From Blastomyces gilchristii SLH14081 (taxonomy: Eukaryota > Ascomycota > Eurotiomycetes > Onygenales > Ajellomycetaceae), in contig NW_003101675.1 in assembly GCF_000003855.2 (NCBI RefSeq), forward strand, positions 1,551,277-1,615,276: 64,000 nt of DNA. Reading direction: 5' to 3'. The translations under genes and the position numbers were made by a program. Positions 1 through 11,079 of this stretch are shown here, piece by piece. Numbering within the stretch: position 1 is the first letter of the stretch; every line of letters begins with the position of its first letter. Below the pieces are notes generated by a model. The model saw nothing but the letters and a program-made list of their open reading frames with translations. It did no database searches and was not told where the DNA came from.

Positions 1-1299
1 TTCTGCAGAATGAGTAGAGAAGTAAGTTCTTCATATAATCTGAATCATACTACTCATGAACTCTGATAAATAGTATAAGAATTCACTCTCTTATTCACAA
101 GTTCTCATATCTTCAGTCAGAAGTATTTTCTTATAAGTAACTTATAAGTTCTAGTATCTGTAAAATGACTCACTAGAGAAGAGTCATGATGCCTTTTAAT
201 AAGTTCTATACATAGAGACTCATTCACAGATATATAAATTCAGCTCTCTCTTTATAAGAGATTATTTAAGTCTCTTCAATTCTTTATTTCTGCAGAATTG
301 ATCCCTGTTATAAGCAGTTTTTAAATATACTGAGTATATTTATTCTTCAGTTGCAGTTCAGACAATCTGAATAGAAGATCTTATAAAGACTTATACTCTG
401 TTTCTTCTTATATTCAGTCTTTCACAGTACTTCTCAAAGCTTATAAATTCTTCAGATTATAGATACTCTCTTCAAGAATTCTTACAGAGATTCTCAGAGT
501 GTTGACTCTCAGTGTTATAGAGAGTAGTTGTACAGGCTTCTTCTCTCTCTTTCTTCTCTTCTCTCACAGAGAATTGAGAGACTCTTCAGTCAATCTCTTC
601 ACAACACTCAGTCTGAGTATTCTGTGAAGCTTTTATATCTTCTCTAGTCTCTCTGTGTCTGTCACTCTGATCTTCTTAATATAGTCTGATCTGTGAGAGA
701 ATCTGTCTGCTGAATTCTTAGTTCTCTTGATATATTCTATCTTGAATCAGAATTCACTCAGTCTCTGAGCCCAGTAAATCTGTCACTGTAAGAGTTTCTT
801 GATTAAAGTAAACTATTATAAGCTGTTATAATCAGTTCTAATAGTAATCACTGTCACAAGGTTCTCAAGATAGTGATATCAGTGATGAAAGAATTTCACT
901 ATTATAAGAAGCTTCTGATTATGAATGTTATAGTTGATCTTCACAGGTTGCATCTTCTGTGAGAAAAAGATCACTGAAACTCAGTTCTTATTTAACTATA
1001 GTTATGAGACTCTTTCTGAAATTATAAAGAAGAAGACATCTGTCTTCAATCTGATTAAGAGTAAGAGATTAAAGTGACACAGTATTACTGTATTCATGAA
1101 TATCTGTTTTAATCTTATAAAGACTCTATAAGCTTCTGAGATAAGAAAGTTCTCACAGTTCTTTCTTCTTAACAATCTTTTTATTCTTTATTTATGAGAT
1201 GACTTCTTCTTGTTTTCATCCTTCAGTATGTCTGTAAGAGTCAAGAAGATTCTCATAAATACAAAGATAAATCATCTATAGAAATTCACAAAGCTCAGA

Positions 1300-2030
1300 A
1301 AGATCTGAATCTCATGAATACTAGTTAACTTCAGTTATAATAGAATAGTCTCAATCTGTGAAGATTTCATCTGAATATCATCTGCAGTGATTATATATTC
1401 TAGGAAATTAATCTAACAGATACTGAAGTTATACTTTGTAAGCTTAATATACAGTTCTATCTCATCTAAGATTTTCAATATACTTCATACATACTCAGTG
1501 TGTTCTTTCTTCTTCATGAAGTACATCATCACATCATTCAGATATATTATCACAAAGACATTCAGATATATGTGAAGTATTTTATTAATGAAAGACTGAA
1601 ATACTGCAGAGATATTAGTCAGACTAAAAGACATTACTAAATATTCAAACAATTTCAGTGCAGTTCTGAAGACAGTCTTTCACTCATTCTCAGACTGTAT
1701 TCACAGTTATATATATGTATTAATCATATTCAGTTGTATGAATATAACAGCTCTCATAAGACAGTTGATTACATTCTCAATCAGAGATAGAAAGTAGTAA
1801 CTCTTTATTATCTTAAAGTTCAGATTGCAGTAGTCTACACATAATCTGAGATCTTTATTCTTCTTCTTTACAAATATTACAGAGGCTTCTGCAGAGGCCT
1901 GTGAAGATCAGATAAAGTCATTCTTCAGATTCTTCTTTACATAGGTCTGTAAGACCTCTGTCTCATAATGAGAGAGCTTATAGATTGATTCTTAGAAGGG
2001 TTTCTATTCTTCTATCAAATCTATTATCAG
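1300..2030 (-). pseudogene. Gypsy-2 reverse transcriptase remnant
   Basis: The minus-strand translation contains PLYKLSHYETEVLQTYVKK, matching the 'P-x-Y-x-L-S-x-x-E-x-x-x-L-R-x-Y-L-x-x-x-L' entry to Gypsy RTs. It is followed by VIFVKKKNKDLRLCVDYCNL, matching the 'FVKKKDGSLRLCVDYR-L' block. Further on is a partner of 'FGL-NAP-TFQ'. Stops interrupt the frame, several at positions where the family has Trp or Gln. It lies downstream of the gag remnant in the right order for a Gypsy pol. The copy is certainly inactive. Confidence 0.82.
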
Positions 2031-2679
2031 ATTCTTCTCATAGTGAGAAGAAAGCTCAGCTGTCTTTGCTAAGCTGAATATCTCTGCAAGGTCTCAGTAT
2101 TTCTCTAATATCTGAAGCTCAGTTTTCATGACTGTGAGATTCTCAGACATTTATAAAGTCATTATATAGATGAGCTTGTCTTCTCTGATCAACTCTACAG
2201 TATTAACTGATTCTATCTTCATAAGTGAGTCTATCAACACTGATTGAAAGTATAAACCTGACTCATGAACAGCTATGTGTGAATTATGTCTTTAAAGTTA
2301 TACAAGTCTCAAGTACATGTTATCTGTGATGTTCATGATAATCACAGTTTCTGCAAATCTTCTTCAGATTTCAGAGAGATCTTGTAATTTAAAGATGATT
2401 CTTATAAGTCTCTCAGCTCTCAGATCTGAGTTCTCACACTCTGCTTATTATAAGAGCAGATTTTCAGTTTTCATCATTCAGCTCATTCACTCTGCAAGCT
2501 TTAGAGACACTACAGTGACCTGAGATTCTAAGTTTATTAATACTTCTTATACTTGTGAGATAGTAGTACTGCAGCACAGTCTCTTCTCATAAGTAAGTAT
2601 TTTAATTGAGAGAGTAACAGATTCAGATGTCAGCTTTAAGATTCTTAAGAAGACTGTTGCTGACTCTGTCTGTAACTTC

Positions 2680-3960
2680 TTAAATTTCTATTTTGACTTA
2701 TTCAGACAGTTTGCACAGAGATATTCTAATTTAGAATAAATAAAGTAAAGTCTCTTTTTCTTAATCTCTCTATTATACACTCTGTTCACAGAAGCTTGTG
2801 AAGCTCTCTCTCTCTGCTTAGTAGTCAGATATGAATCTCTCTGTGTTTTATCATCTTTCTCTGATAAATCTGTTCTCTGTTGTTCTAGCTCTTGCAGAAT
2901 CAGTCAGTGATCTGCTCTTTATAGATCTATAACTTTCACAGTGATTTATAAGCAGTGAATAAGAGTCATCAGTTTCTTCAGAGTTAAGAACTTAGAGTCT
3001 TACTTAATGAGCTTATTCTGTATATTTTTATTCAGTCTCTTTATAAATATCATTATTCAGGTCTTGTTTCAGAGTTCTGTTTTCACAGATCTCAATTCAC
3101 ATCATAATTTTATAAAACACTGTGAGTAGTCTTTATCAGATTTCTCACCTCTTTTTCTAATATTAATGATTGTAGTTCAGATATTCTCTATTCAGCTTAC
3201 AGAGTCTCTCAACTTATTCTCTAGATAGATCTTAAGAACAGATCAGTGAGATCTCTTATAATCATTCTCTAGATAATTCAGTCAGTTCTTAACTTCAGTG
3301 TAATAAAGATCTGTCATTATATAGATGATAGCTTCTTCATCTTTCATATCACACAGTCAGGCTTGTAAGTCAATTTCAAATACAAACTTGCAAAAGCTTT
3401 TATAGATTGTGGTTTAATAAGTGACCTTAAGTGATCACAGCTTAAGAAAGTTTCTTTTCAGTTCACAGGTATCTCTGAAGATCATGTCTAGAGACTCAGT
3501 TCAAGAGTGTTTACAGACAGTAAGCATTTCTTGTAGAAAAATAGCTTGATCTCATAGAAGATGCTCAAGAATGTTCTTCACTGAGATTGATTTATTCATG
3601 AGTTCAAAGAGTTCCTCTGTCATAGATGCAGAGAATAATGTTTTATAAGTAATTAATAAGTTCTCTGAGACTTCTTTTATAGAGATTATTCATGATTCAG
3701 ATAACTGCTTCTGAGTGTCTACAGTAGAGTTCACAGGAATTAAAGTATATGAGTTTCTAGTTCTTTCAGTTATAATGAGTGATTGCTGACTGACTGAGCT
3801 TGAAATGTAAGAATAAGTACTCACAGATGATTATTCAGATATTTACAGCTTGATATGATATATACTGTTAACTACTAGAAGTATTCACAATAGAAAGATA
3901 AAATATAGAGATTAAATATATAATAGTATTTAAGCTGAGTTATAAATAGTATTCATGAAC
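2680..3960 (-). pseudogene. Gypsy-2 gag remnant
   Basis: This is the minus-strand segment between the LTR-like block and pol. Near its 3' end (about 2,690-2,740) the translation reads YFIYSKLEYLCANCLNKSK. That resembles a CCHC knuckle of the C-x-x-C-G-K-x-G-H-F-x-x-x-C-P type with the first Cys and the His lost. Upstream is a charged, Gln/Lys/Glu-rich region typical of fungal gag. The same stretch recurs in copy 2. Individual gag boundaries cannot be set because of many stops. Confidence 0.6.
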
Positions 3961-3974
3961 TTCAGTCTATATAG

Positions 3975-4061
3975 TTGTGTGTAGCCAAGGGCCGCTAACC
4001 CTATTGATTACGTGAGAGATAGGAATAGAGGTAAAGGATCCGCGGGGAGCGGGATTTCTTA
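3975..4061 (-). repeat. LTR-like terminal block of Gypsy-2 copy 1
   Basis: This CpG-bearing block of about 86 bp begins GTGTAGCCAAGGGC and ends near a GGATCCGCGGGGAGCGGG motif. It sits where the 5' LTR of the minus-strand Gypsy-2 should be. An almost identical block at 18,131-18,216 ends at the same base, so the end is a real terminus and not a random break. An LTR this short is unusual; it may be only part of one. Confidence 0.5.
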
Positions 4062-4990
4062 TAGACATGCACAGTGTTATTATAAGAGTGACTTACAGCT
4101 CTTGAATTTCTTGCAGACCTTCAGTTTTGAGATTTCCTTCATTTTTGACATTTTTCATTTTTAAGTGACATGGTGTTGAGAATAGGTTAAACATGTAGCA
4201 TATAAAAATGAATGAGATGTGTATGATAACATTTGTCTTTTTACAGCTCACTCTTATAATTGATAATTAATTCATTATTTCTTTCCTTTTCTTATACTTT
4301 TTCTTTATCTGCTAGTTACTACTCTTACACAATCTCTATATAATACAGTGTTTAACAACTAGATTCAGCAGCTTTCATCTCTTGTGATTCTGTCTTATAT
4401 ATTGTACTGTCTCTCTTCACCTGCTTAAACTACTATAGTGAACAGCTTATTAAAACTAATCTCATCTGATCTCTGAGCATTCTCAGAGATTGAGATGACT
4501 TAGTCTTACATATCTGTGAATATTCAGATACTTCATTCTCTGTTATCTCTGTAATTGAACTGATGTAAACAGTTGAATTTAACTCTGAATCTCTTTTTCT
4601 TCCATGATCTGACTCATGTATAAGTCTGCTACTCTGAGACTACTCTCTACTGTATTATATCTACTGTCTGTGATGTGTTATTATATGATCAGCTACAGTC
4701 TCATTACTTATTAAAGTGTAATATTGATCTGATTTCTTCATTACTTCTCATTCTTTTCTTATAATTATGAAAAGATTGAAATAAGTGAGATTATCTAATT
4801 CATAAGTGTTCATGATTTCTCTTACTTTATAGAACTTTTCAATCATAAGTCTCTTCTTTTTCAACACTGATGATAGTGCTGTAAATAATTATAATCTGCT
4901 TAAGTCTTGCATCTTTATCTCTACAAGATATGAATTATTTATTAAGTTGTATAAGATCTGTCTCTCTGATTCCTTCAATGTATGTATTCT
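4062..4990 (-). mobile_element. Gypsy family-1 fragment (3' part of pol)
   Basis: The sequence is collinear with 32,735-33,650 in Gypsy-1 copy B and with the reverse complement of about 14,280-15,200 in copy A. It carries the tail of the pol frame after the integrase and part of the pol-to-LTR region. No LTR is attached. It begins directly after the Gypsy-2 terminal block and is ended on the right by a hAT MITE fragment. It is degenerate, with no usable frame. Confidence 0.75.
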
Positions 4991-5177
4991 TAGACTGGCC
5001 GCCGGGATCATGAATTTCACGTTTGATCTCATTTAATCTGATCTTATACATTTCTTAATGTGAATCCTGCTGAGACTAATTATTAAAAAAACATGCAAAG
5101 TGACTATATATCAAATCTCAAAATGAGACCATGACTTAGAAAAAATAGAAAGTGGTCTCATTTAGTCTCATTTAATC
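4991..5177 (-). mobile_element. hAT MITE, truncated copy
   Basis: It starts with the terminal sequence TAGACTGGCCG and matches the first about 187 bp of the complete MITE at 8,274-8,776, in the same orientation. It includes the repeated GTCTCATTTAG subterminal motifs. The other terminal inverted repeat is missing, and a SINE fragment begins directly where it stops. Confidence 0.8.
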
Positions 5178-5324
5178 GCCCTGGTGGCTGAATGGTTAAT
5201 GCGGCCACCTGATAGTTCCTTGGCGTGGGAAATCAAGGCGCGTGGGTTCGAAAGCCGCAGAGAATACATTAAATCTGTAACTCAAGCATCTAAGGTTTCT
5301 AATAAATACAGAGATGTACAAATC
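5178..5324 (+). mobile_element. tRNA-derived SINE, 3'-truncated copy
   Basis: It matches the complete SINE at 6,967-7,344 over its tRNA-like head and the first part of its body, including box A (TGGCTGAATGG) and box B (GGTTCGAAAG). Homology stops at about 5,324, where Gypsy-2 copy 2 begins, so the body and (AAT)n tail are missing. Loss of the 3' end is unusual for a retroposon and suggests a later deletion or rearrangement. Confidence 0.8.
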
Positions 5325-6180
5325 TATCTATAACTTTTCAAATTTCTATTTTAATTTATCTGAATAGTTTGTATAGAGATATTCTGATTTAATATAAATA
5401 AAGTAAAGACTCTTTTTCTTAATCTCTCTGTTATATACTTTATTAATAAAAGCTTATAAAGCTCTTTCTTTCTACTCAGCAGTCAGATATGAATCTCTTT
5501 ATATTTTATTATCTTTTCTTAGTAAATCTGTTCTCTGATATTCTAGCTCTTATAGAGTCAGTTAATAATTCACTCTTTATAGATTTATAACTCTCATAAT
5601 AATTTATAAATAATAAATAAAAATTATTAATGTCTTCAGAATTAAGAGCTTAAAGTCTTATACAATGAGCTTATTCTATATATCTTTATTCAGTCTCTTT
5701 ATAAATATTATTATTCAGATCTTATTTCAGAGCTCTGTTTTCATAGATTTTAATTTTTATTATAATTTTATAAAGTACTGTAAGTAGTCTTTATCAGATT
5801 TCTTATCTCTTTTTCTAATATTAATAATTATAACTCAGATATTCTCTATTTAACTTACAGAGTCTTTTAACTTATTCTTTAAATAAATCTTAAGAATAGA
5901 TCAGTGAAATCTCTTATAATTATTCTCTAGATAATTTAGTTAATTTTTGACTTTAATATAGTAGAGATCTGTTATTATATAGATAATAGCTTCTTTATCT
6001 TTTATATTATATAACTGAGCTTATATGTTAATTTCAAATACAAACTTATAAAAGCTTTTATAGATTATAATTCAGTAGATAATCTTAAGTAATTATAGCT
6101 TAAGAAAGTTTCTTTTCAATTTATAAATATCTCTGAAGATTATATCTAGAGATTCAGTTTAAAAGTATTTATAAATAGTA
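5325..6180 (-). mobile_element. Gypsy family-2 copy 2, first part
   Basis: This is collinear with 2,660-3,520 of copy 1 (gag and zinc-knuckle region) but more heavily mutated to AT. It is interrupted at 6,180 by the pogo-type transposon and resumes at 17,681. Joining the two sides across one TA restores the uninterrupted sequence seen in copy 1 near 3,520. Confidence 0.82.
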
Positions 6181-6229
6181 ACATAATCAACCACTCAACG
6201 CCCGCTTACACTCAACGCCCGCCATTTCG

Positions 6230-6953
6230 CCATTATGATAATGAAATATTTTCAATGATATCTCAACAATGCAATTAGATTTTAAGATGATATATTATAT
6301 GATGAAAATATATATAGAAAATTACATATAAAAATATACAGCTAATTCTGTAGATGTTTATTAAGCTTAATAACTCACTCAGAATGTGAAATCTTGAATA
6401 AAGATAGATTTAGTGAGTAAGCAGTCATTAAATCAGTAGAGATTGTAATATTATCAGATTTCTTCAACAGTGAATCTGTGAGCACTCTGACAGGGCTCTG
6501 AAAATGTGATTTAATTACTCTTTATAAAATCAAGAGTTTACTTTTCTGATTAGAAAGATGATTTTTGAATTCTTTAATCTTTTTCTTATTTAACTGTGAT
6601 TACTGCTGTACAGCAGCTTGTTCTTTCTTCTCTTTTTACTCTTGAGTCTTTCTTATATCTCTAAGCTTCTTTTCAATCTGCTGTTGAGTAGCTCTTGCAG
6701 TCTTATTCATATCTTTTTACTACTTTACTGTCTGATAAGCTGTCTCTCACTTCATTCTCTTCTTTATAATATCTTTCTTCTTCTATTTCTTAAGAATAGT
6801 GTGTTATAACTTGACATTCTTCTTACAAGTCTGCTCATTCTTTTTAACAGCTTTAAAAGTTATCATTTTCTCATACATGATCTACATCTTTACTGATGAA
6901 AAGAACTGTGTCAATGATGAATTTAAAGAATCTAGTAATTTCATTGCTCTGTC
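6230..6953 (-). pseudogene. pogo-type transposase, C-terminal tail
   Basis: The minus-strand translation is Lys/Arg/Gln-rich, with segments such as KTARATQQQIEKKLRDI. It matches the basic, coiled-coil-prone tail typical of fungal Fot1/pogo transposases after the DDE domain. It is separated from the catalytic part only by the SINE at 6,967-7,344. Stops are frequent. Confidence 0.6.
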
Positions 6954-6966
6954 ATACTTATAACAT

Positions 6967-7319
6967 GCCCCGGTGGCCGAATGGTTAATGCGGCCACCCG
7001 GTAGCACCTTGGCGTGGGAAACCAGGGCGTGTGAGTTCGAAACCCGCAGGGGATACATTAAATCCGGAACCTAAGCACCTCAGGTTTCTAATAAATACAG
7101 AGGTGTACAAATCGCTTCAATAAAATTGCTCTATGTTCCTGGGCTGAGAAGTTATTATTGCATGTATTTAATTGTCACTTCTTTGTATTTCCTATGTTCT
7201 TGTTATCTTGGCATGCTCTTAACACCTGTATTTCCTCCTGTATAATCAACACTTGGCCTGTATTTAACATCATGCAAGGACTCATCATAAGCTCCGCTTG
7301 TATATAAGTATAATGAAAG

Positions 7320-7344
<25 letters not shown>
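6967..7344 (+). mobile_element. tRNA-derived SINE, complete (378 bp)
   Basis: It is flanked by perfect 13-bp target duplications ATACTTATAACAT at 6,954-6,966 and 7,345-7,357. The 5' head resembles a class-II tRNA (Leu/Ser type): a pol III box A TGGCCGAATGG at 6,974-6,984, a box B GTTCGAAAC at 7,035-7,043, a pairable CCCC/GGGG end and a long variable arm. A unique body follows, ending in a (AAT)n tail. It encodes no protein. It would be transcribed by RNA polymerase III from the internal boxes and copied by a LINE; the nearby LINE has a near-identical 3' end. CpG sites are retained, unlike the surrounding DNA. Confidence 0.9.
6974..7043 (+). promoter_or_regulatory. Internal RNA polymerase III boxes A and B of the SINE
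   Basis: Box A TGGCCGAATGG fits the TRGYNNANNGG consensus exactly, and box B GTTCGAAAC fits GWTCRANNC. The spacing of about 50 nt suits a class-II tRNA promoter. Both boxes are also present in the truncated copy at 5,178. Confidence 0.8.
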
Positions 7345-7353
<9 letters not shown>

Positions 7354-7357
7354 ACAT

Positions 7358-8265
7358 CTTCTCTCTTGATTAAGAGATTGCTGTAGCTGTCTATTCTCTA
7401 TTAGAAGAATCTCTTTATTAAGAGTAAGATTTTTTTCTATATAAATCACTCAGTTGAGATTACTAGATATTCAACACTGCTACTGCTTGACTTACTTCAT
7501 CAATTTCTGTATATCAATAATAGAAGTAGAGATTCTTGATTGATATTATGTATCTGAGAGAGTATAAGATTATATTACAAGCTTTTTGAGTACTCATTCT
7601 GAATTGAATGAATGTAGACCAGTAGTAGTAAATGCAGATGTAATATTTGAAGATCTAACTGTCTTCTTTTATACAGTATTAAATAGCTGCTAAAAAGACC
7701 TCTTCATAGTGTATATAAATCTCATTTTAGTTCTCATTTATTCATTCAGTTGATTGAAGTATGATTTACTCAATGATTTAAATATTTCAATATCTAGTGA
7801 CTGTAATTAATAAGTAGAATGAGAAAAAAAGATAGTAAGTAGAATTCAATAACAATCTGTGTAATTGATGAATATTATATTAATATGAGAGAAGTGATTA
7901 TCTAATATAAGAAGTCTATATTTACATTCTGCTTTCTTTTTTATAAGAGATTTAAAGATCTTCTTTAATCACATTAATTCATATTCATTATTACTTTATT
8001 CATTTTCTGAAGTAGTAAAGTAGACCTGATTCTTTTCACTATTAAAATTCTTCAGTCAAGTATCTTACATATCTCTTGATTCTTCTTAATATATAAGAGC
8101 AGATGAGAGTGAAGTTTTATCTGCATAAATTAAGATAAGTAGTGTTATGAATTCTCAACTGTCATTCTGGCTGGCATCTATTATATAACCTGATTTGAGT
8201 GAAGTAATTGATATGATATATTTGAGAATATGAATAAGTTCTAATAGAAATTCTTTCTCATCAAA
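7358..8265 (-). pseudogene. pogo-type transposase, DDE catalytic part
   Basis: The minus-strand frame begins next to the MITE junction with FDEKEFLLE, matching the 'N-x-D-E-K-G-F' block that holds the first catalytic Asp of Fot1/pogo enzymes. Next are EFITLLILIYADKTSLSSAL ('REFISLLA-ISADG--LPP-LIY') and NNEYELM-x-LKKIF ('N--G--WL---F'). Stops at conserved Trp positions are TGA; others fit CAA changed to TAA. The MITE inserted just before this catalytic block and a SINE cut off the C-terminal part. Confidence 0.85.
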
Positions 8266-8273
8266 GTGATAAA

Positions 8274-8776
8274 TAGACTGGCCGCTGAGACCATGAATTT
8301 CACATTTGATTTCATTTGGTCTGATCTCATACATTTCTTGGTGTGAATCCCGCTGGGACTAGTTATTAAAAAAACATGCAAAGTGACTATATATCAAACC
8401 TCAAAATGAAATCATGACTTGAAAAAAATGAGAAAGTGATTTCATTTAGTCTCATTTAGTTTCATTCTTGGTATAAAATTACTATTTTTAGACATTTTAA
8501 GATTGTTTTAGATAATTTTTCATTTTTTAAAAAGTAATGCTTTTTGATAACACTCAAATGAGATTTAAAGTCATTTAAAGCAATAAAAATGATTTAAATT
8601 GAGAAGTGAAAATCATGATCTCATTTGAAAAATGTGACAAGAGTAGACAGTAAGTTTCACGAGACAGTATAAGACTACTATCTAATGTTAAAACTGTGTA
8701 ATGAGATCAGTTGAATTGGTAATAAGACTATTAAAATTCTGATCCTGGTCTCAGACACGGTCACAAGGTCAGTTTA
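8274..8776 (-). mobile_element. hAT-type MITE, complete (about 503 bp)
   Basis: It starts TAGACTGGCCG and ends in a mutated complement of TAGACTGACCG. It is flanked by 8-bp duplications (GTGATAAA at 8,266 and GTTATAAA at 8,777, one mismatch). It has no coding capacity. The same termini bound the 5.86-kb hAT element at 56,047-61,908 and the MITE at 54,252-54,757, here in opposite orientation. Near the left end GTCTCATTT repeats follow one another, a likely subterminal transposase-binding array. It interrupts the pogo transposase just before its catalytic block. Confidence 0.88.
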
Positions 8777-9044
8777 GTTATAAATATTCATGAGTTCAAT
8801 GTTGTATTGAGTTATTTTTGCCTGTAGCTATAAATTAATTAGTAAGAAGTAAAAAATCAGTAGAAGAAAGAAATCAGTAGAAGAAAGAAATCTATTACAA
8901 GATTAAAATAATGCTTAAAATATATTGAATTGTCTGCAATCTTGTATTTTTAATTGATATTTCAAAGATAGAGTAACTTGATTACATTCTTATAGTGCTC
9001 ACAGAATTGTGACACTCAGTTGATTTTAATAGATGCTTTTAGAA

Positions 9045-9223
9045 TGTGGTTCGGAAGAACGTACGACCATCGGATAATAACGCGGCCGCTTCTGAACTAC
9101 TAGCGTACGAATGTAAAGGGGGCCATAGCGGCCACTAATTAATTTAGTGTACAATATTACAATATATAAGAAGCCGGTGTACGCCTGTAATCATACACTG
9201 GCTTAAGCAACCTTTGAATCACA
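9045..9223 (+). repeat. 5' LTR of Gypsy-1 copy A
   Basis: This 179-bp LTR matches the 3' LTR at 17,157-17,335. It contains a TATA-like TATATAAG (9,163-9,170), a GCGGCCGC site and an inverted repeat at 9,173-9,202 that can form an 11-bp stem. CpG sites survive here, unlike in the internal region. Confidence 0.9.
9163..9170 (+). promoter_or_regulatory. TATA-like box in the Gypsy-1 LTR
   Basis: TATATAAG lies about 118 bp into the LTR and is conserved in the 3' LTR and in both LTRs of copy B. It is the likely pol II core promoter of the element. The conserved hairpin follows it immediately. Confidence 0.5.
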
Positions 9224-9399
9224 TCTGATAGCATGTCTAAAAACTAGTGAGAAGCGCAGGCTCCTCCAGAGCATGATAATTCTGCCTACAAAGTGATTTA
9301 TAGTTATCATACCAGTGTGGTCCTAGAACATCTCAAAAGATAGCATACAAAGAGCAGTGAGTGAAAGAGTATTCAATTGATACTGCTTTGCTTGTTGAG

Positions 9400-11050
9400 G
9401 AAAAACTTCACATCCAGGCAAATACCACATATGTGAACAGATGAGGTGTGAGAAAAGAAATGAGAGTGATGAACCAGATTCAAAGAAGACTGCTCTTCAC
9501 TCAAAGAGATAAAAGAGAGAAGTGATCATCACTGAAGTTGTACAATAATAACAGAAATCATATAATGATATAGTGATATAATGATACAGTGATATAATAA
9601 TAGACAGTGTACAATCAATGAGAAACTACTGAAATGAATATCTCTTCTAGCTAATATGAACAACATTCTTCTCTGCTATCTGAACTGAAAGATATGCAGA
9701 ATCTCTCAGAGGATTTACTTAAAATAGTAAGAAAAGCAGCTGAGATCACTGAATCAGAATCAAAGCTCTGTATATGTACAAGAATTCTAAATAAGATCAA
9801 GGTCTTGTGTATGCAGTTACAGGCTGAGATGAAAGTCAAATAACAATTAACATTCACTGCAGATCAAGCATTCACTATGAAGAGCTTCACTGACACAATC
9901 ACTATCATCAATAAGAATAGAGAAAACCAGATCTTAGGCCTGCAGTAGAAGATTGAATGTTTATACAGATAGATAACTACACTGAATCTGAAGATTCTAT
10001 CACAATCATTCACAATCTCTTCAGAAGTGTACACATCATCAGAAACTGCTGTGCGGAATGAGAATCTGAGTATGAAATACATCAAGTCAGAAGATCTGCT
10101 GAAGTTATTAAGCTTCAATAATGACTGAAAAAATAATGCTGCAATCAGCTGGCTAAGTCAGATACAATTATATTATTAGATTAAACATGAACTCACAGAT
10201 AGACAGTTAACAGAATTTCAATAAGTCTTAAGATCTGCTGCATTTCTACACAGAAAAGCAAAGTCATTGTGAATAACTAATAAAAAGATAAATCTCACAG
10301 ACTCAGAGTGATATTCATTCTTATAAACATGAAATGAGTTTTTCAAATGAATCTTGCACAACTTTGAGAAAGTGAATATATGAGATAAGTATTATAAACA
10401 CTTCACTGAGTGTAGATAAGTGAGTAATCTTACATCATACTTCACATACTTTAGCTTATACTATCTCACATTGAATGAAGAGCTTTCAATATCTTTCTAT
10501 TTACAGATCTTCATTCATAATCTTATATCTGAGTTGAGAATGAAATGAAAATACTTAACCTCACAGTCAGACACAGTGAAGAAAGTATATAATATTCTCA
10601 TTGTACAGAAACAAGTGAGTTAATTATAACAGAAAATACTGCAAATAAGTATATCTCAGCAGAGAACAGATAATCAGACTTCTATAATACAAGTTATACA
10701 TCTGAACACAATGAATCTAGATCTGAATATTATCACTAAAGTGCTGAATCTCTTAAAAAAGAGATCTTCTGAGTGAAAATCTTAGTATTGTAAGCATTGA
10801 GCTTGCTTTAACTGCAGATGTCAAAATCATGATGCAAAAGATTGCACTCAGCATACACAGTCAAGAGAAGTAAGAGAGTTAAAAAACTAGCAGAATCAGT
10901 GAGCTCAGAGACACTCACTGATATTCTATGAAAAGTCTTCAAAATGAAAGAGATGTCTGTGTTAGATGATTCTCTGAATTCTGTAAATACTAAGAGAAAG
11001 CAGGCTTCTGACTGAGAAGCAGGTGAGAATGAAGTGAATACTCATCTCAA
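9400..11050 (+). pseudogene. Gypsy-1 gag remnant with CCHC zinc knuckle
   Basis: This is the plus-strand region after the 5' LTR. A well-preserved knuckle CFNCRCQNHDAKDC is encoded at 10,804-10,845 (C-x2-C-x4-H-x4-C), the nucleic-acid-binding motif at the gag C-terminus. Upstream the translation is charged and Gln-rich but broken by stops. Minus-strand open frames at 9,651-10,118 are antisense shadows. The start codon cannot be fixed. Confidence 0.75.
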
Positions 11051-11079
11051 TATCTTGAGACCTGAAATGTTAATATATA

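Larger units (their letters stand above)
1..4061 (-). mobile_element. Ty3/Gypsy family-2 element, copy 1 (degenerate, cut by window edge)
   Basis: Read on the minus strand, this block gives a decayed Gypsy polyprotein. A gag-like part ends in a remnant zinc knuckle near 2,690-2,740. A protease/linker part follows, then a reverse transcriptase at about 1,300-2,000. The left end lies outside the window. A second copy of the 2,660-4,061 part lies at 5,325-6,180 plus 17,681-18,216, which proves that this is a repeat. Both copies end at the same CpG-bearing block, which is probably the 5' LTR. Frames are full of stops and no plus-strand reading frame here is credible as a gene. The clade assignment rests only on the RT-region motifs. 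Confidence 0.8.

Noticed and set aside
2317..2523. Small plus-strand frame
   Set aside because: It is antisense to the Gypsy-2 pol remnant, has no family resemblance, and lies in AT-rich repeat DNA where chance frames are common.
6967..7055. Possible functional tRNA gene (Leu/Ser type)
   Set aside because: The boxes are good but the anticodon arm does not fold and the acceptor pairs only in part. The unit continues into a 378-bp body with tail and target duplications, so it is a SINE head.
9651..10118. Two minus-strand frames in the gag region of Gypsy-1 copy A
   Set aside because: They are opposite a region where plus-strand gag is expected. Unlike the antisense frames after pol, they are not consistently open in copy B.
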